The notes: a model not told the origin generated them from the sequence alone. DNA of 64,000 nucleotides from CAWBQO01 sp963790965 (GCA_963790965.1 CAWBQO010000003.1:744001-808000), one strand, 5' to 3'; counted from the stretch's first letter, positions 43,867 through 53,550 are shown. A program made the numbers and translations.

Positions 43867-44469
43867 ATGGCGGACGAGTATCTCCGCCTCTCCGGCACGG
43901 GGAGGGCAGAAACCAAGGTGCGCGGCTCGCGCTTTCTGGCAGAAGCCCTGCCGGCCGACTCGGAGACGGCGGCCGGGGCATTGATCGAGGACGTTCGCCG
44001 GCGGGAGTACAAGGCGACGCACCACTGCACTGCCTATCGCGTAGGTGCAGAGGAGCCGCTGGAGCGCTTCGACGACAACGGAGAGCCGTCCGGCACGGCG
44101 GGCCGACCTATTCTCCGTCAGATCGAGGCGCGCGGTCTGTCCGATGCGCTCGTGGTCGTAACGCGGTACTACGGAGGCACGAAACTCGGAACCGGAGGCC
44201 TCATCCGCGCCTACGGAGCGGCGGCGTCTGCGGCGCTGGACGATGCAGCCATCGGCAGGGTGATCCTGCGCGACCCCGTCGAAGTGCGGTTCGCCTACGC
44301 CGACACCTCCCCCGTCATGCACCTCGTCAGCCAGTTCGACGCCATCATTGATGGAACGCAGTACGGGGAGGAAACCACGATGCAACTGTTCGTCCGCCGG
44401 TCGCAGCGAGACGGGTTTATACTGGCTTTTGCAGAAGCGCTCGGCGGGCGAGGCGACGCGAGGGGGTAA
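43867..44469 (+). CDS. yigZ: YigZ/IMPACT family protein
   Basis: 200 residues, the usual length. The N-terminal IMPACT domain has YKATHHCTAYRVG, DDNGEPSGTAGRPIL and VVVTRYYGGTKLGTGGLIRAYG, the family's signature. The C-terminal DUF1949 ferredoxin-like domain follows. Bacterial members are thought to act near translation or proline-peptide metabolism, but no firm activity is known. Convergent with rnhA. Confidence 0.92.
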   Translation: MADEYLRLSGTGRAETKVRGSRFLAEALPADSETAAGALIEDVRRREYKATHHCTAYRVGAEEPLERFDDNGEPSGTAGRPILRQIEARGLSDALVVVTRYYGGTKLGTGGLIRAYGAAASAALDDAAIGRVILRDPVEVRFAYADTSPVMHLVSQFDAIIDGTQYGEETTMQLFVRRSQRDGFILAFAEALGGRGDARG

Positions 44470-44478
44470 GACGCGCCG

Positions 44479-44961
44479 TCAGCGTCCGCCGGACGCCTCC
44501 TTCACTGCGGCAACGGCGAGGCGATCGACGCGGTTGTTATGCACGTTCGTCGCGTGACCTTTGACCTTGATCCAGCTGACCTCGTGCTCGGCGGCGGCGG
44601 CGAGGAGTTCTTGCCAGAGGTCTTTGTTTTCGACCGGCTTTTTCGATGCCGTCATCCAGCCGTTGCGCTGCCACCGCACCAGCCACCCCTCCGTAAAAGC
44701 GCGGCTCAGGTAGGCACTGTCCGTATGAAGTCGAACCGAACAGGGCTCTTTCAGCCGCCGAAGCGCTTCGATGGCAGCGCGCATTTCCATGCGATTGTTG
44801 GTCGTCATCCGCTCGCTACCGGCAAGCTCCGTCTCGGTCGTGCCGTGTATGAGCAGCGCCGCCCACCCGCCGGGACCGGGATTACCGCTGCACGCGCCGT
44901 CGGTATAAATCGTTACAACTTTATGCGACTCAGGCGCACTTCTTCGGTTTGGTTCAGGCAT
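44479..44961 (-). CDS. rnhA: Ribonuclease HI
   Basis: 160 residues. Catalytic carboxylates are D21 (IYTDGACSGNPGPGGW), E59 (NNRMEMRAAI), D80 (LHTDSAY) and D145 (NNRVDRLA), with His135 in VKGHA; this is the full bacterial type 1 active site. It cuts RNA in RNA/DNA hybrids, for example Okazaki primers and R-loops. It stands alone between the yigZ and obg genes on the other strand. Confidence 0.95.
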   Translation of the reverse strand: MPEPNRRSAPESHKVVTIYTDGACSGNPGPGGWAALLIHGTTETELAGSERMTTNNRMEMRAAIEALRRLKEPCSVRLHTDSAYLSRAFTEGWLVRWQRNGWMTASKKPVENKDLWQELLAAAAEHEVSWIKVKGHATNVHNNRVDRLAVAAVKEASGGR

Positions 44962-45103
44962 CCGTTCAGGTCAAGGGTAGCGAAGGGCAGAACGCGGAAG
45001 ATACGTTGCCGTACATTCCCCTGCGCCGCGGCGGTGGTACACTTTCGCCGCACGCGGCATCTTGTCCTCCTCTTCCGCCGAATCGGCCTTTAGACAAAAG
45101 CAC

Positions 45104-46123
45104 ATGAAGTTCGTTGATTACGTCACCATTACCGTTAGAAGCGGCAAAGGTGGGCCGGGAGCCGTCGCCTTTCGCCGGGAAAAGTTTGAACCCATGGGCG
45201 GCCCCAACGGCGGCGACGGCGGCGACGGCGGATCGGTCATACTCGTCGCAGATCCACAGCTGTATACCTTGCTCGACCTACGCTACAACCGGCACCATTT
45301 CGCAGACAATGGACGGCCGGGCAGCGGGTCCAATAAGAAAGGTCCGGACGGCGGCGACATCGTTTTGCGCGTTCCTCCCGGCACCATCGCCCGCAACTCG
45401 GAAGACGGCGAGATCATCGGCGAACTCGTCGCTGAAGGCGACCGGCTCGTTCTGGCACAGGGCGGGCGCGGGGGCAAGGGCAATACGTTCTTCAAGACTT
45501 CCACGCACCAGGCACCCCGCTTTGCCCAGCCGGGTGAGCCGGGCGAAGAGAAGGAGATCACGCTCGAACTGAAACTGCTCGCGGACGTGGGACTCGTTGG
45601 CTTCCCAAATGCAGGTAAGAGCACACTCATTTCGACACTCTCGGCCGCTCGCCCCAAGATCGCAGACTATCCTTTCACGACGCTCGAACCGGCGCTTGGC
45701 GTCGTTTATGTGGGCGAGTACCAGTCGTATGTAATGGCCGACCTGCCCGGTATTATTGAAGGGGCGCATGAAGGCAAGGGACTCGGAACGCGCTTTTTGA
45801 AGCACATCGAGCGCAACGCCGTCCTTCTCATCGTCATCCCGGTCACCACGGAGGACGTGGGGCAGGAGTATGATACGCTGCTGCACGAACTCGCTTCGTT
45901 CAGTCCGGAACTGATGGACAAGCCGCACCTCGTCGCGCTTTCGAAGATGGACCTCCTGATGAAGCACGAGCAAGAGGAGGCGGAAGCTGCGGCACGTAAA
46001 ACGCTGCCGGAGGGTGTCGGACTATTTCCAATCAGCGCGGTGGCACAGATCGGGCTGGAGCCGCTTCGCATGGCGCTCTGGCAGCACGTGCAGGCGCAGC
46101 CTCGAGCCGGCGAAGCGCAGTAA
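45104..46123 (+). CDS. obg: Obg GTPase (CgtA)
   Basis: 339 residues from ATG 45104. The glycine-rich Obg domain (SGKGGPGAVAFRREKF, GGPNGGDGGDGGSV, GRGGKGNTFFKTSTHQAPRFA) is followed by the G domain: GFPNAGKST (P-loop), DLPGIIEGAHEGKGLG (G3 and switch II) and ALSKMDLL, a SKxD in place of NKxD. There is no long C-terminal OCT domain. Obg binds ribosomes and couples growth to GTP and ppGpp levels. dprA begins 5 bases after its stop. Confidence 0.95.
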   Translation: MKFVDYVTITVRSGKGGPGAVAFRREKFEPMGGPNGGDGGDGGSVILVADPQLYTLLDLRYNRHHFADNGRPGSGSNKKGPDGGDIVLRVPPGTIARNSEDGEIIGELVAEGDRLVLAQGGRGGKGNTFFKTSTHQAPRFAQPGEPGEEKEITLELKLLADVGLVGFPNAGKSTLISTLSAARPKIADYPFTTLEPALGVVYVGEYQSYVMADLPGIIEGAHEGKGLGTRFLKHIERNAVLLIVIPVTTEDVGQEYDTLLHELASFSPELMDKPHLVALSKMDLLMKHEQEEAEAAARKTLPEGVGLFPISAVAQIGLEPLRMALWQHVQAQPRAGEAQ

Positions 46124-46128
46124 ACAGG

Positions 46129-47280
46129 ATGGAACCGTCACTATTTGACGTCGGGACGGATCACGCGGCAGAAACGGTCGACGAAGTTCGGGCGCTCGTC
46201 GCGCTCTCCATGGTTCCGGGCGTAGGGCAAGGGCGCATCCGCGCCTTGCTTGCGCGGTTCGGTTCGGCAGAGGCGGCCCTGTACGCACCGCGCCATAAGA
46301 TCGCCGAGACGCCCGGCGTGGGGCCGCAGACTGCCGACGCCGTCGCGCGGTTCGACCAGCAAGAAGCGGTACACCGCCAGATGCAGGCGGCCGAACGCTC
46401 CGGTGCGCGCCTGATCACCTCATGGGATCCCGCGTTTCCAAAGCTGCTCCGCCAGATCTACGACCCGCCGGTGTTCTTATGGGTACTCGGGGAGTTGCTT
46501 TCGTCCGACGACCGCGCCATAGCAGTTGTAGGCACCCGTCGTCCTACCGAGTACGGGCGGCAGGCGACGACCGATCTCGCAGGCGGTCTCGCGCAACAGG
46601 GTTTCACGATAGTCAGCGGACTGGCGTATGGTATTGACGCGGTAGCGCACCGGGCGGCGCTGGAGGCGGGCGGCCGAACGATTGCGGTGCTCGGATCCGG
46701 CGTGGATCGCATCTACCCGTCGAGCCACAGTCGGCTGGCCGAACTCGTGATCCAGCACGGGGCAATCCTTTCTGAGTACCCGATGGGCGCGGCCCCGGAT
46801 GCGGCCAATTTTCCGCGGCGCAACAGGCTCGTCAGCGGACTGGCGCTCGGCACGCTTGTCGCGGAAGCGTATGAAAACGGAGGTGCGCTCATCACGGCGC
46901 GGCTTGCGATCGAGCACAACCGGGAGGTATTTGCCGTGCCGAGTCCGATTCGTAGCCAGGCTGGTGCCGGTTGCAACCGGCTCATACAGCAGGGAGCCGC
47001 CAAGCTCGTTATGACCACCGAAGACATCATGGCGGAGCTGCAGGGTACGAGCGCGGCACCCCTCGGCAATGGCACCACCGGTGCCCCGCCCGTGCCGCCC
47101 CCTGATCTGAGCGGCGTCGAGAAGGTACTTTATGACGCGCTCACCCCCGACCCGGTCCACATTGACAGCTTGTGCAATAATACGAACCTCGATGTATCTA
47201 CAGCGCTCGTCTACCTGCTGAGTCTCGAGTTCAAAGGGCTGGTCCGGCAGATGGCGGGAAAGCAATTCTATCGCGCCTGA
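46129..47280 (+). CDS. dprA: DNA-processing protein DprA
   Basis: 383 residues. An N-terminal helical, HhH-like region (VPGVGQGRIRALLARFGS) precedes the Rossmann-like DprA domain: AVVGTRRPTEYGRQ, VSGLAYGIDAVAHRAAL, LGSGVDRIYPSSH, FPRRNRLVSGLALGTLVAEA and a C-terminal winged helix (DALTPDPVHIDSLCNNT). DprA loads RecA on incoming single-stranded DNA during transformation. Its stop overlaps the end of the oxidoreductase gene by 13 bp. No com genes are next to it. Confidence 0.94.
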   Translation: MEPSLFDVGTDHAAETVDEVRALVALSMVPGVGQGRIRALLARFGSAEAALYAPRHKIAETPGVGPQTADAVARFDQQEAVHRQMQAAERSGARLITSWDPAFPKLLRQIYDPPVFLWVLGELLSSDDRAIAVVGTRRPTEYGRQATTDLAGGLAQQGFTIVSGLAYGIDAVAHRAALEAGGRTIAVLGSGVDRIYPSSHSRLAELVIQHGAILSEYPMGAAPDAANFPRRNRLVSGLALGTLVAEAYENGGALITARLAIEHNREVFAVPSPIRSQAGAGCNRLIQQGAAKLVMTTEDIMAELQGTSAAPLGNGTTGAPPVPPPDLSGVEKVLYDALTPDPVHIDSLCNNTNLDVSTALVYLLSLEFKGLVRQMAGKQFYRA

Positions 47281-48530
47281 CGGCTCTCCTCACGTGAAAC
47301 CCTGCGGACGAGGGCCTTGTCGACCTTCAAAGCAGAATCAGCGGGCGAAGGTAGCGGCTCGGCGGCAAAACGCGCTGCCGAAAAAAGGTGAAACGATTCC
47401 GGATTCGGTTTGCCGGTGAGCAGTTCCGCCAGGAGCAATCCGAAGCGAAACCCATAGCTCATGCCGTGGCCGGTGAAGCCCGCCGCCCAGAAAGAGCCGG
47501 GCACGTCATCCAGTTCGCCGACACTCGGCAGCCCATCCGGCGAGAAACCCATCGTTCCGGTCCATCGCGATTGGACGGCGAGCTTGCCCGTTTGAGGGAA
47601 ATGATAATGAAGGTACGTCTCCAGGTCAGACTGCACGCCGCGAGTCACCTGATCCTCAAAGCCGACTTCGTCCCGCTCATGTTGATGCCTTGCCCCGCCG
47701 ACGAGAATGGTTCCGTCGCGATTCTGCCGGGTGTAGAAGTATCCGTCATGTGAGTAGACGGGCGACCGCAGCCAGCGAGGCAGCATCGGCTCGGTGGCAA
47801 GCATCTGAGCGCGCACCGGGCGCACGTACCGTTCTAACGAAGGAAATAGTCGCGGAAGATAGGCGTTCAGGCAGAACACGGCCTGCCGCGCGCGGAAAGT
47901 CCGGCCGGGTGTCTGGAGCACTACGTCGCCGCCGCTGAGGCCGGTTTCCTCCACGGCAACTCCCTCGAACACGGCGGCGGCACTCTCGTCGGCCAGCCGG
48001 CGCACGAGGGCGACAGGATCCACCATTGCGCCGGACGGAACATACAGCGCCCCAAAGAACCCTCTTGACGACAGCCGCCGATTCGTCTCGTCGGGCGGGA
48101 TGAACGCCACGGGCGCTCCGTCGGCCCGCATGAACGACACACTTTCGCGAAGCCGCTCGGCTTCCTCCGGCGAACCGGCGGCCGTGAGACTTCCGGACGC
48201 TTCAAGCTGGATGGCCCGCGTGTCCAACTCCGACGCGAGCCGTTCGCGGCTTTCGCGGGTAAAATGCCAGAGTGCGCGGGCCTTCTCCTGGCCATAGGCC
48301 TCGATATCGCGCAAGTAATCGTGCGCGCCGCCCTGGAGCAGAAAACCCGCATTCCGGCCGCTTGCCCCGTAGGCCAGCCTGTTCGCATCGAGAATAGCCA
48401 CGCGCCACTCCGGCCGCAGGCGGCGCAGCCAGTACGCCGTCGAACAGCCGAGCATCCCGCCCCCCACGACGGCAACGTCGAAAGTCCGTTCAGCAGGTTT
48501 GTCAGAGCGTTGCCAGATGGAAAGAGACAT
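47268..48530 (-). CDS. FAD-dependent oxidoreductase, DAO family
   Basis: 420 residues from ATG 48530. The N-terminal FAD-binding motif is FDVAVVGGGMLGCSTAYWLRR with the second strand VAILDANRLAYGASGRNAGF. The C-terminal substrate region ends in AAGFTGHGMSYGFRFGLLLAELLTG, as in gamma-glutamylputrescine oxidase and sarcosine oxidase relatives. It probably oxidises a secondary or primary amine, but the substrate is not evident. The acuI-like gene precedes it by 11 bp on the same strand. Confidence 0.85.
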   Translation of the reverse strand: MSLSIWQRSDKPAERTFDVAVVGGGMLGCSTAYWLRRLRPEWRVAILDANRLAYGASGRNAGFLLQGGAHDYLRDIEAYGQEKARALWHFTRESRERLASELDTRAIQLEASGSLTAAGSPEEAERLRESVSFMRADGAPVAFIPPDETNRRLSSRGFFGALYVPSGAMVDPVALVRRLADESAAAVFEGVAVEETGLSGGDVVLQTPGRTFRARQAVFCLNAYLPRLFPSLERYVRPVRAQMLATEPMLPRWLRSPVYSHDGYFYTRQNRDGTILVGGARHQHERDEVGFEDQVTRGVQSDLETYLHYHFPQTGKLAVQSRWTGTMGFSPDGLPSVGELDDVPGSFWAAGFTGHGMSYGFRFGLLLAELLTGKPNPESFHLFSAARFAAEPLPSPADSALKVDKALVRRVSREESRQAR

Positions 48531-48541
48531 ACAGGAGCGGT

Positions 48542-49531
48542 TCAGGCGTTCACATCGACGACGAGCCTCCCGCAAACGCCCCCGGAGAGCAGACGTTCGG
48601 CCGCCTCGGGAACCGCGTTCAGCGGGACTGAGTCTGCAATGAGATCAAAGATCCGGCCGGGCACCTCTGTGGCGAGTCGTCGCCACGCTTCTTCTCGCTC
48701 CTCGCTCGGGCACGTATTAGAGTCGATGCCGAGCAGGTTGACGCCTCGCAGGATAAACGGAAAGACGGTCGTACGGAGTTCGTGTCCCCCGGCAAGTCCG
48801 CTGGACGCGATGCTTGCCCGGCGATCCATGGTGCTGATGAGGCCTTCGAGGGTCGCTCCGCCGACGGTATCGACGGCGCCGGACCAGCGCCCTTTATCCA
48901 TCGGCCTTTTCGCACCGCCACCGAGTTCGCCTCGGTCGATGATCTCCGCTGCGCGAAGTGTTTTGAGGAAGTCGTGCGCATCGGCGCTCCCCGTAGAGGC
49001 CACAACATGGTAGCCGAGGCGCGCAAGCAGCGCGACGGCAAAACTCCCCACCCCGCCGGACGCGCCCGTCACGACCACCTCGCCGCCGCCCGGGCGTACG
49101 CCGTGCCGCTCGAGCGCCATGACGGAGAGCATCGCCGTGAAGCCGGCCGTACCGGCGGCCATGCCGTTAAAGAGCGATAGGCCCTCCGGAAGGCGGACGA
49201 GCCAGTCGGATGAAAGCCGCTGAAACTGCGCATAGCCTCCCCAATGATCCTCGCCAATGCCCCAGCCAGTCGCGATCACCCGGTCGCCGGGGTTGAACTT
49301 CAGGGACGAACTCTCGACCACTTCGCCCGCCAGGTCAATGCCTGGCACGAAAGGGTATTCGCCACGAATGATCTTGCCGCGACCCGTAACGGCCAGCGCA
49401 TCCTTGTAGTTGAGACTGGAATAGGAGACGCGAACGAGCACGTCGCCCTCGGGCAGCGCTTCTGGGCCGAGCGTCGTAATGCCGGCAACCACGCGGTCCC
49501 CTTCATTCGTGAGTAGAACTGCCTTGAACAT
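48542..49531 (-). CDS. acuI: Acrylyl-CoA reductase-like / YhdH medium-chain reductase
   Basis: 329 residues. This is a zinc-free medium-chain dehydrogenase: SSLNYKDALAVTGRGKI at the N-terminus, FVPGIDLAGEV, and the NADP-binding motif VVVTGASGGVGSFAVALL. The family (YhdH/AcuI) reduces acrylyl-CoA to propionyl-CoA with NADPH; other quinone reductase-like activities occur in close relatives. The sequence matches the family well over its full length. It precedes the amine oxidoreductase gene, with which it is probably cotranscribed. Confidence 0.85.
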   Translation of the reverse strand: MFKAVLLTNEGDRVVAGITTLGPEALPEGDVLVRVSYSSLNYKDALAVTGRGKIIRGEYPFVPGIDLAGEVVESSSLKFNPGDRVIATGWGIGEDHWGGYAQFQRLSSDWLVRLPEGLSLFNGMAAGTAGFTAMLSVMALERHGVRPGGGEVVVTGASGGVGSFAVALLARLGYHVVASTGSADAHDFLKTLRAAEIIDRGELGGGAKRPMDKGRWSGAVDTVGGATLEGLISTMDRRASIASSGLAGGHELRTTVFPFILRGVNLLGIDSNTCPSEEREEAWRRLATEVPGRIFDLIADSVPLNAVPEAAERLLSGGVCGRLVVDVNA

Positions 49532-49730
49532 GGTATCGTCTTGAATATGACAGGGAAAAACTGTTCATCGGGCCGCCGTGGCGAACCGCGCCCGATAGTA
49601 GCGCAAGAGTACGAGATTTATACTTATTGGAAGGCTCGCAGGGATAGCATCTTCCACATTTTTTCCTTATCAATTAACTAATTGGCTGCCCGTCCGTATC
49701 AACTTTATACGATAGCAAGAAGGCTCGATC

Positions 49731-49738
49731 GGAGGTGA
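49731..49738 (+). promoter_or_regulatory. Strong Shine-Dalgarno site before tonB
   Basis: GGAGGTGA ends three bases before the ATG at 49742. It is a near-full match to the anti-SD sequence, which is unusual here since most genes in the window have weak or no such site. Confidence 0.7.
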
Positions 49739-49741
49739 ACC

Positions 49742-50485
49742 ATGCAACAACTTCCTTCCTTCCACTCGCGAGAATCCGGCCTCTTTAGGGCACGCATCGA
49801 CGAAGAATCTGCTCGGTTCGGAGCGTACGGCACCCGGATTCTGCTCTCGCTCTCCGCCGCGCTTCTGTTGATGCTTTCGTTGGCGCACCTGCCCGTGTCG
49901 CCGCCCGAAGGTCGCATCGGCTGGCATACGTCGACTCGCAGCGACGACGTTGCGTTGCAACAAGAGCAGCGCAAGATGCTCGCCTCTGCGGCACCTATGA
50001 CCTCCTTCGGGAAAGTTGTGGTGGAGATCGAAAACCTCGTCGGCGTGGAGCCGGTTCATGAAAGCACGTCGGAAGGGGCGGACGAGCTGCCTCAGCCGGG
50101 TCCGCCGGCCGAGTTGTCGCGTCTTAACGCCGCCGTGCTCGACTTCTCCGAGAACATGCCGGAGGTAAAAGGCGGAATGGGTGCCCTCTACCTTCACATC
50201 GAGTACCCGGCAGACGCCAAAGAGCAAGGCATCGAAGGCAGACTGATCCTGCAGTTCATCGTCGAGCGGGACGGTCGTCCGACGAGCGTCGGTGTCCTGA
50301 AAGGGCTTTTCCCCTCGTGCGACTCCTCTGCCGTTAGGGCTGTCAGGGAGACCACGTTCGTTCCCGGCACGCAGGAAGGGCGGCCCGTGCGCGTGCGCAT
50401 GAGGCTCCCGGTCCGGTTCAAGCTGCTCAATGCGGCTGTTGCGGCGTCTGCCGAACCGGGCGTTCAGCGACATCCGGTGCCGTAA
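49742..50485 (+). CDS. tonB: TonB-family energy transducer
   Basis: 247 residues. One membrane segment near residues 34-50 (ILLSLSAALLLMLSLAHL) follows a soluble N-terminus of about 30 residues. The periplasmic part carries a TonB C-terminal domain: YPADAKEQGIEGRLILQFIVERDGRPTSVGVLKG, then SCDSSAVRAVRETTFVPGTQEGRPV. It transmits proton-motive energy to outer-membrane receptors. No exbB or exbD genes are nearby. The last 59 bp overlap the end of the Nudix gene on the other strand. Confidence 0.9.
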   Translation: MQQLPSFHSRESGLFRARIDEESARFGAYGTRILLSLSAALLLMLSLAHLPVSPPEGRIGWHTSTRSDDVALQQEQRKMLASAAPMTSFGKVVVEIENLVGVEPVHESTSEGADELPQPGPPAELSRLNAAVLDFSENMPEVKGGMGALYLHIEYPADAKEQGIEGRLILQFIVERDGRPTSVGVLKGLFPSCDSSAVRAVRETTFVPGTQEGRPVRVRMRLPVRFKLLNAAVAASAEPGVQRHPVP

Positions 50486-51032
50486 CGGCCTCTGCAGGAA
50501 AGAATCCCTTCTCCCGCGCAAGCAGGACGCCCGCGAGCTGCGGACCGTGAACGAACAGGCCCGCGTGGATCATCTTCATCAAGTCCTCCGGGGCGCGGAG
50601 ATGTACGTTGAGGTGTTCCGTTTCGTCGAGCGACGGCGCTTCTTCGAGGCGGGCACCACGCGCTACATAAACATACGCCCAGTTCGTGTGCTTGGACGGT
50701 TCCGGCGCGCACCGGCCGACGTAGTGCCAATCGTCCGAGACATAGCCGGTTTCTTCCCGAAGCTCCCGCTTGGCGGCATCGGCGGCGGACTCGTCCGCGT
50801 CGATCGCGCCGGCCGGAAGTTCAAAGCTGATCTGCTCGATTCCGTGGCGATACTGTTCGACGAGAACAACCTCGCCCGCGTCCGTAAAGCAGAGCACCGC
50901 CACCCAGTCGGGATACTCGACCACGTGGAACTCCTCCATCTCTGCGCCGGAGGGCAGGCGGACATGATCCACGCGCAGGTTCATCCACCAGCGGCGGAGC
51001 AGGTATTGACTCTTTAGAACAGTCCACTTCAT
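50427..51032 (-). CDS. Nudix hydrolase
   Basis: 201 residues. The Nudix box is complete: G-x5-E-x7-REETGY in GAIDADESAADAAKRELREETGY. The surrounding residues (VEQYRHGIEQISFELPAG) match the ADP-ribose/GDP-mannose pyrophosphatase subgroup. It hydrolyses a nucleoside diphosphate linked to another moiety; the exact substrate is unknown. The C-terminus is a non-conserved tail which lies in the overlap with tonB. Confidence 0.88.
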   Translation of the reverse strand: MKWTVLKSQYLLRRWWMNLRVDHVRLPSGAEMEEFHVVEYPDWVAVLCFTDAGEVVLVEQYRHGIEQISFELPAGAIDADESAADAAKRELREETGYVSDDWHYVGRCAPEPSKHTNWAYVYVARGARLEEAPSLDETEHLNVHLRAPEDLMKMIHAGLFVHGPQLAGVLLAREKGFFPAEAVTAPDVAERPVRQTPQQPH

Positions 51033-51190
51033 ATCGGCGCTTTAAGTAAGGGCCGTTCGAACGACTGAGCCGGCATCAGAGTTCGGCACGGCGGGAACGC
51101 CGGCCGCTGCGCAAGGTAGCAAGAATTAAGAAGGCCAGGTGTTTAACGCCTTGCCGAAAGCGCTTCCACCTTTCCTCATCCCGATGCCGT

Positions 51191-52327
51191 ATGCCACAAT
51201 CTTCCACCCTCTCCCCTGGTGCGCCCTCGGCCACCGAAGACTTTCTGCCCATCAACGGCACGGACTACATCGAGTTCTACGTGGGCAACGCCAAGCAGGC
51301 GGCCCTCTATTACGCCTCCGCGTTTGGCTTTAAGATCGTCGCGTATCGCGGCCCCGAGACGGGGCATCGGGAGTCGGCGAGCTATGTGCTGCAGCAAGGC
51401 AAGATTCGCCTCGTGCTCACCACCTCGATCAGAGACGGCTCGGCGATAGCCGATCATGTGGCAAAGCACGGCGACGGCGTGCGCGACATCGCGCTCTGGG
51501 TAGATGACGCGCGCTACTCCTACGAGGCAACCGTCTCACGCGGTGCCGAGCCGGTGATGGAGCCGAAGCACTTGCGCGACGACTTTGGCGAAGTCGTTTT
51601 GGCGTCCATCCACGCCTACGGCGACACCATCCACACGTTCGTCGAGCGGAAAGGATATGAGGGCGCATTCATGCCCGGCTTCAATCGGTGGGAGAATCCC
51701 CACTGGCATCCCCAACCACTCGGCCTTAAGTATGTCGATCACGTGGTTGGCAATGTCGCGCTTGGCGAAATGATGGACTTCGTCGATTTTTACGGCACCG
51801 TGATGGGCTTCCGGCAGCTCGTTTCCTTCGACGACAAAGACATCTCCACCGAGTACAGCGCGCTCATGTCCAAGGTAATGTCCAATGGAAACGAGCGGAT
51901 CAAATTTCCCATCAACGAGCCGGCGGAGGGCAAAAAGCAGAGCCAGATCGACGAGTACCTGAAGTTCTACGGCAGCCCCGGTGTGCAGCACATCGCGATG
52001 GCAACGGACGACATCGTCGGGACCGTATCCGGCATGCGCCGCCGCGGCGTGCAGTTTCTTTCCGTCCCAACGACCTATTACGACGAGCTTCAGGAGCGCG
52101 TCGGCAAGATCGATGAGGATATTCCGGCGCTCAAAGATCTCGGCGTTCTGGTGGACCGTGACGAGGAAGGGTATCTCTTGCAGATTTTCACCAAGCCGGT
52201 GCAGGATCGCCCGACGGTCTTTTACGAGATCATCCAGCGAAAGGGCGCGCGCTCTTTCGGAAAAGGCAATTTCAAGGCGCTCTTCGAATCCATTGAACGA
52301 GAGCAGGCGCTTCGCGGAAACCTCTAA
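51191..52327 (+). CDS. hppD: 4-hydroxyphenylpyruvate dioxygenase
   Basis: 378 residues. Two vicinal-oxygen-chelate domains are visible (DYIEFYVGNAKQAALYYASAFGF and YVDHVVGNVALGEMMDFVDFYGTVMGF). Iron ligands are the His in YVDHVVGN, the His in GVQHIAMATDDI and the Glu in VFYEIIQRKG. It converts 4-hydroxyphenylpyruvate to homogentisate in tyrosine breakdown. The next gene, homogentisate dioxygenase, starts 35 bp later and continues the pathway. Confidence 0.97.
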   Translation: MPQSSTLSPGAPSATEDFLPINGTDYIEFYVGNAKQAALYYASAFGFKIVAYRGPETGHRESASYVLQQGKIRLVLTTSIRDGSAIADHVAKHGDGVRDIALWVDDARYSYEATVSRGAEPVMEPKHLRDDFGEVVLASIHAYGDTIHTFVERKGYEGAFMPGFNRWENPHWHPQPLGLKYVDHVVGNVALGEMMDFVDFYGTVMGFRQLVSFDDKDISTEYSALMSKVMSNGNERIKFPINEPAEGKKQSQIDEYLKFYGSPGVQHIAMATDDIVGTVSGMRRRGVQFLSVPTTYYDELQERVGKIDEDIPALKDLGVLVDRDEEGYLLQIFTKPVQDRPTVFYEIIQRKGARSFGKGNFKALFESIEREQALRGNL

Positions 52328-52362
52328 TCGCCACCTATCGGCCGCTATTGGTCAAGAGCCAT

Positions 52363-53541
52363 ATGCCTCATTACGTGCAACTTGGGCAGGTGCCCCGAAA
52401 GCGTCACACGCAGTTTCGGAAGTCGGATGGCGCGCTTTATACGGAGGAAGTGATTGGCGCGGAGGGCTTCAGCGGGATTTCCTCCATCGCCTACCACATT
52501 CACCCGCCGACGATGGTGGAGCGGATATTGGATTCAATCCCCTACTCCGTCACCTACGCCGACGAAAACGCCCTGCGGCACCGGCATCTTCGTGGGTCCG
52601 ATGTCGAGCGTGGCGGCGACTGGCTCACGGGGCGTCGCTACATTATGGGAAACGCCGACGTTCGCCTCGCCTTGTGCAGTCCGGAGGAGGAGATGGACGT
52701 CTTCTACCGCAACGCTTCGTCCGACGAACTGGTATTTGTACACGAAGGCGAGGGCGTGCTGGAGAGCTTCTTTGGCGACCTCGCTTTCCGGCCCGGGGAC
52801 TACGTTCACATTCCGCGGACGATCACGCACCGCTGGCGCTTCTCCGGCGAGAGTGCGCCGCGGCTTCTCGTCATCGAATCGTCTTCAGAGATTCGCTACC
52901 CCAAGCGGTACCGCAACGCCATGGGGCAACTTCTCGAGCACAGTCCGTATTGCGAGCGCGACGTGCGGCCGCCGGCGGAGCTTCGCACCATCGACGAGGA
53001 GGGCGAGTTCGAGGTGCGCATCGCCAAGAACGGCGCATTGCACCGTTACGTCTACCGCTACCATCCATTCGACGTGGTCGGATGGGACGGCTATATGTAC
53101 CCGTACGCCCTCTCCATTCACGACTTCGAGCCGATCACCGGGCGCATTCATCAGCCGCCGCCGGTGCATCAGATGTTCGAGGCGCACAACTTTGTCGTCT
53201 GCTCCTTCGTGCCCCGGCTGTTCGACTACCACCCGGACGCTATCCCGGCACCATACAACCACTCGAACATCGACTCTGACGAGGTCCTTTTCTACGCCGA
53301 AGGCGACTTCATGAGTCGTAAGGGAATAGAACGCGGTTCGTTTACGCTACATCCCGGCGGCATCCCTCACGGGCCGCACCCGGGAATGGCGGAAGCCTCC
53401 ATCGGAAAGAAGGGAACGGAGGAACTGGCCGTAATGGTCGATACCTTCCGGCCGCTCCATCTTACCCATGCAGCGCTCGCCGTTGAAGACCGGGACTACG
53501 CCTACAGCTGGAAACACGAGCACGCCGAAGCGTCGATGTGA
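52363..53541 (+). CDS. hmgA: Homogentisate 1,2-dioxygenase
   Basis: 392 residues from ATG 52363; a TTG five codons earlier is also in frame. The cupin-fold family features are there: HEGEGVLESFFGDLAFRPGDYVHIPRT and the iron site near FTLHPGGIPHGPHPG. The start PHYVQLGQVPRKRHTQFR is also familial. It opens the ring of homogentisate to maleylacetoacetate. The rest of the pathway (isomerase, fumarylacetoacetase) is not in the window. Confidence 0.95.
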   Translation: MPHYVQLGQVPRKRHTQFRKSDGALYTEEVIGAEGFSGISSIAYHIHPPTMVERILDSIPYSVTYADENALRHRHLRGSDVERGGDWLTGRRYIMGNADVRLALCSPEEEMDVFYRNASSDELVFVHEGEGVLESFFGDLAFRPGDYVHIPRTITHRWRFSGESAPRLLVIESSSEIRYPKRYRNAMGQLLEHSPYCERDVRPPAELRTIDEEGEFEVRIAKNGALHRYVYRYHPFDVVGWDGYMYPYALSIHDFEPITGRIHQPPPVHQMFEAHNFVVCSFVPRLFDYHPDAIPAPYNHSNIDSDEVLFYAEGDFMSRKGIERGSFTLHPGGIPHGPHPGMAEASIGKKGTEELAVMVDTFRPLHLTHAALAVEDRDYAYSWKHEHAEASM

Positions 53542-53550
53542 CGGCGGGGA

